Assembly: GCA_001931875.2 (NCBI GenBank)
Contig: MSJH02000649.1
Location: 1 to 34,930, forward strand
Direction: 5' to 3'
Length of the DNA stretch: 34,930 nucleotides
Origin: Byssochlamys sp. IMV 00236
Taxonomy: Eukaryota > Ascomycota > Eurotiomycetes > Eurotiales > Thermoascaceae
The translations under genes and the position numbers were made by a program. Positions 34,871-34,930 of the stretch are shown here, piece after piece; the first letter of the stretch is position 1; each line of letters opens with the position of its first letter. The notes under the pieces were generated by a model that did not search any database, was not told where the DNA came from, and worked only from the letters and a program-made list of their open reading frames with translations.

Positions 34871-34930
34871 AAATAAAGTAGCTTATTAAGTAAAGTAGCT
34901 TATTAAGTAAAATAACTTATTAAGTAAAGC
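34871..34930 (+). repeat. 17-bp tandem repeat, R copy 3, cut by window end
   Basis: At least three units of TAAGTAAARTARCTTAT; the last visible bases are TAAGTAAAGC. Confidence 0.85.

Larger units (their letters stand above)
29543..34930 (-). mobile_element. R repeat, copy 3, cut by window end
   Basis: Head-to-tail with copy 2 and colinear with copy 1 from 5296 to about 11485. Shorter than copy 1 over the same span by about 800 bp, through fewer array units, a single pyrimidine-block unit and a shorter AGCTAT repeat. The window ends inside the 17-bp repeat, so the right terminus is not seen. Confidence 0.92.

Overview
This window looks like a gene-poor, AT-rich block from a filamentous ascomycete (Pezizomycotina-type) genome that has been heavily mutated by repeat-induced point mutation (RIP). 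The dinucleotides CA and TG are almost absent on both strands and replaced by TA. Every recognisable coding frame is riddled with TAA/TAG where Gln or Trp codons would stand. I see no intact gene, no rRNA, no confident tRNA and no CRISPR. The species cannot be told from the sequence.

Layout. 1-4329: an unidentified degenerate block ending in a run of 23 A, with more CG left than elsewhere. 4330-5295: unidentified. 5296 to about 11540: copy 1 of a long repeat, here called R. About 11540-12979: tail of R and/or the LTR of the next element. 13013-16887: minus-strand Ty3/gypsy protease-RT-RNase H-integrase-chromodomain remnant. 16888-20763 and 28787-29542: copy 2 of R, split by a nested LTR retrotransposon. 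20764-28781: a complete but RIP-killed plus-strand Ty3/gypsy chromovirus with 135-bp LTRs, a polypurine tract, a 5-bp target duplication, gag, pol and a possible third reading frame after pol. 29543-34930: copy 3 of R, running off the window end.

Each R copy carries a minus-strand gag-like pseudogene, a pair of inverted arms, a tandem array (9, 10 and 6 units in copies 1, 2 and 3) and pyrimidine-rich flanks. Copies 1 and 3 also hold a triplet-periodic AGCTAT repeat and a 17-bp repeat. All three copies start at the same motif, but only copy 2 abuts pol. Either R is a gag-bearing, pol-less derivative family, or copy 2 plus 13013-16887 is the parent full-length element. The order of events is: R copies placed, copy 2 hit by the chromovirus, and RIP acting on all of them.

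The most notable points are the extra frame in the chromovirus, the shared R terminus, the inverted arms that change together between copies, and the survival of CA/TG mainly in the GCA/TGC context. All motif readings were made by eye after allowing for C-to-T and G-to-A changes; no database was consulted.
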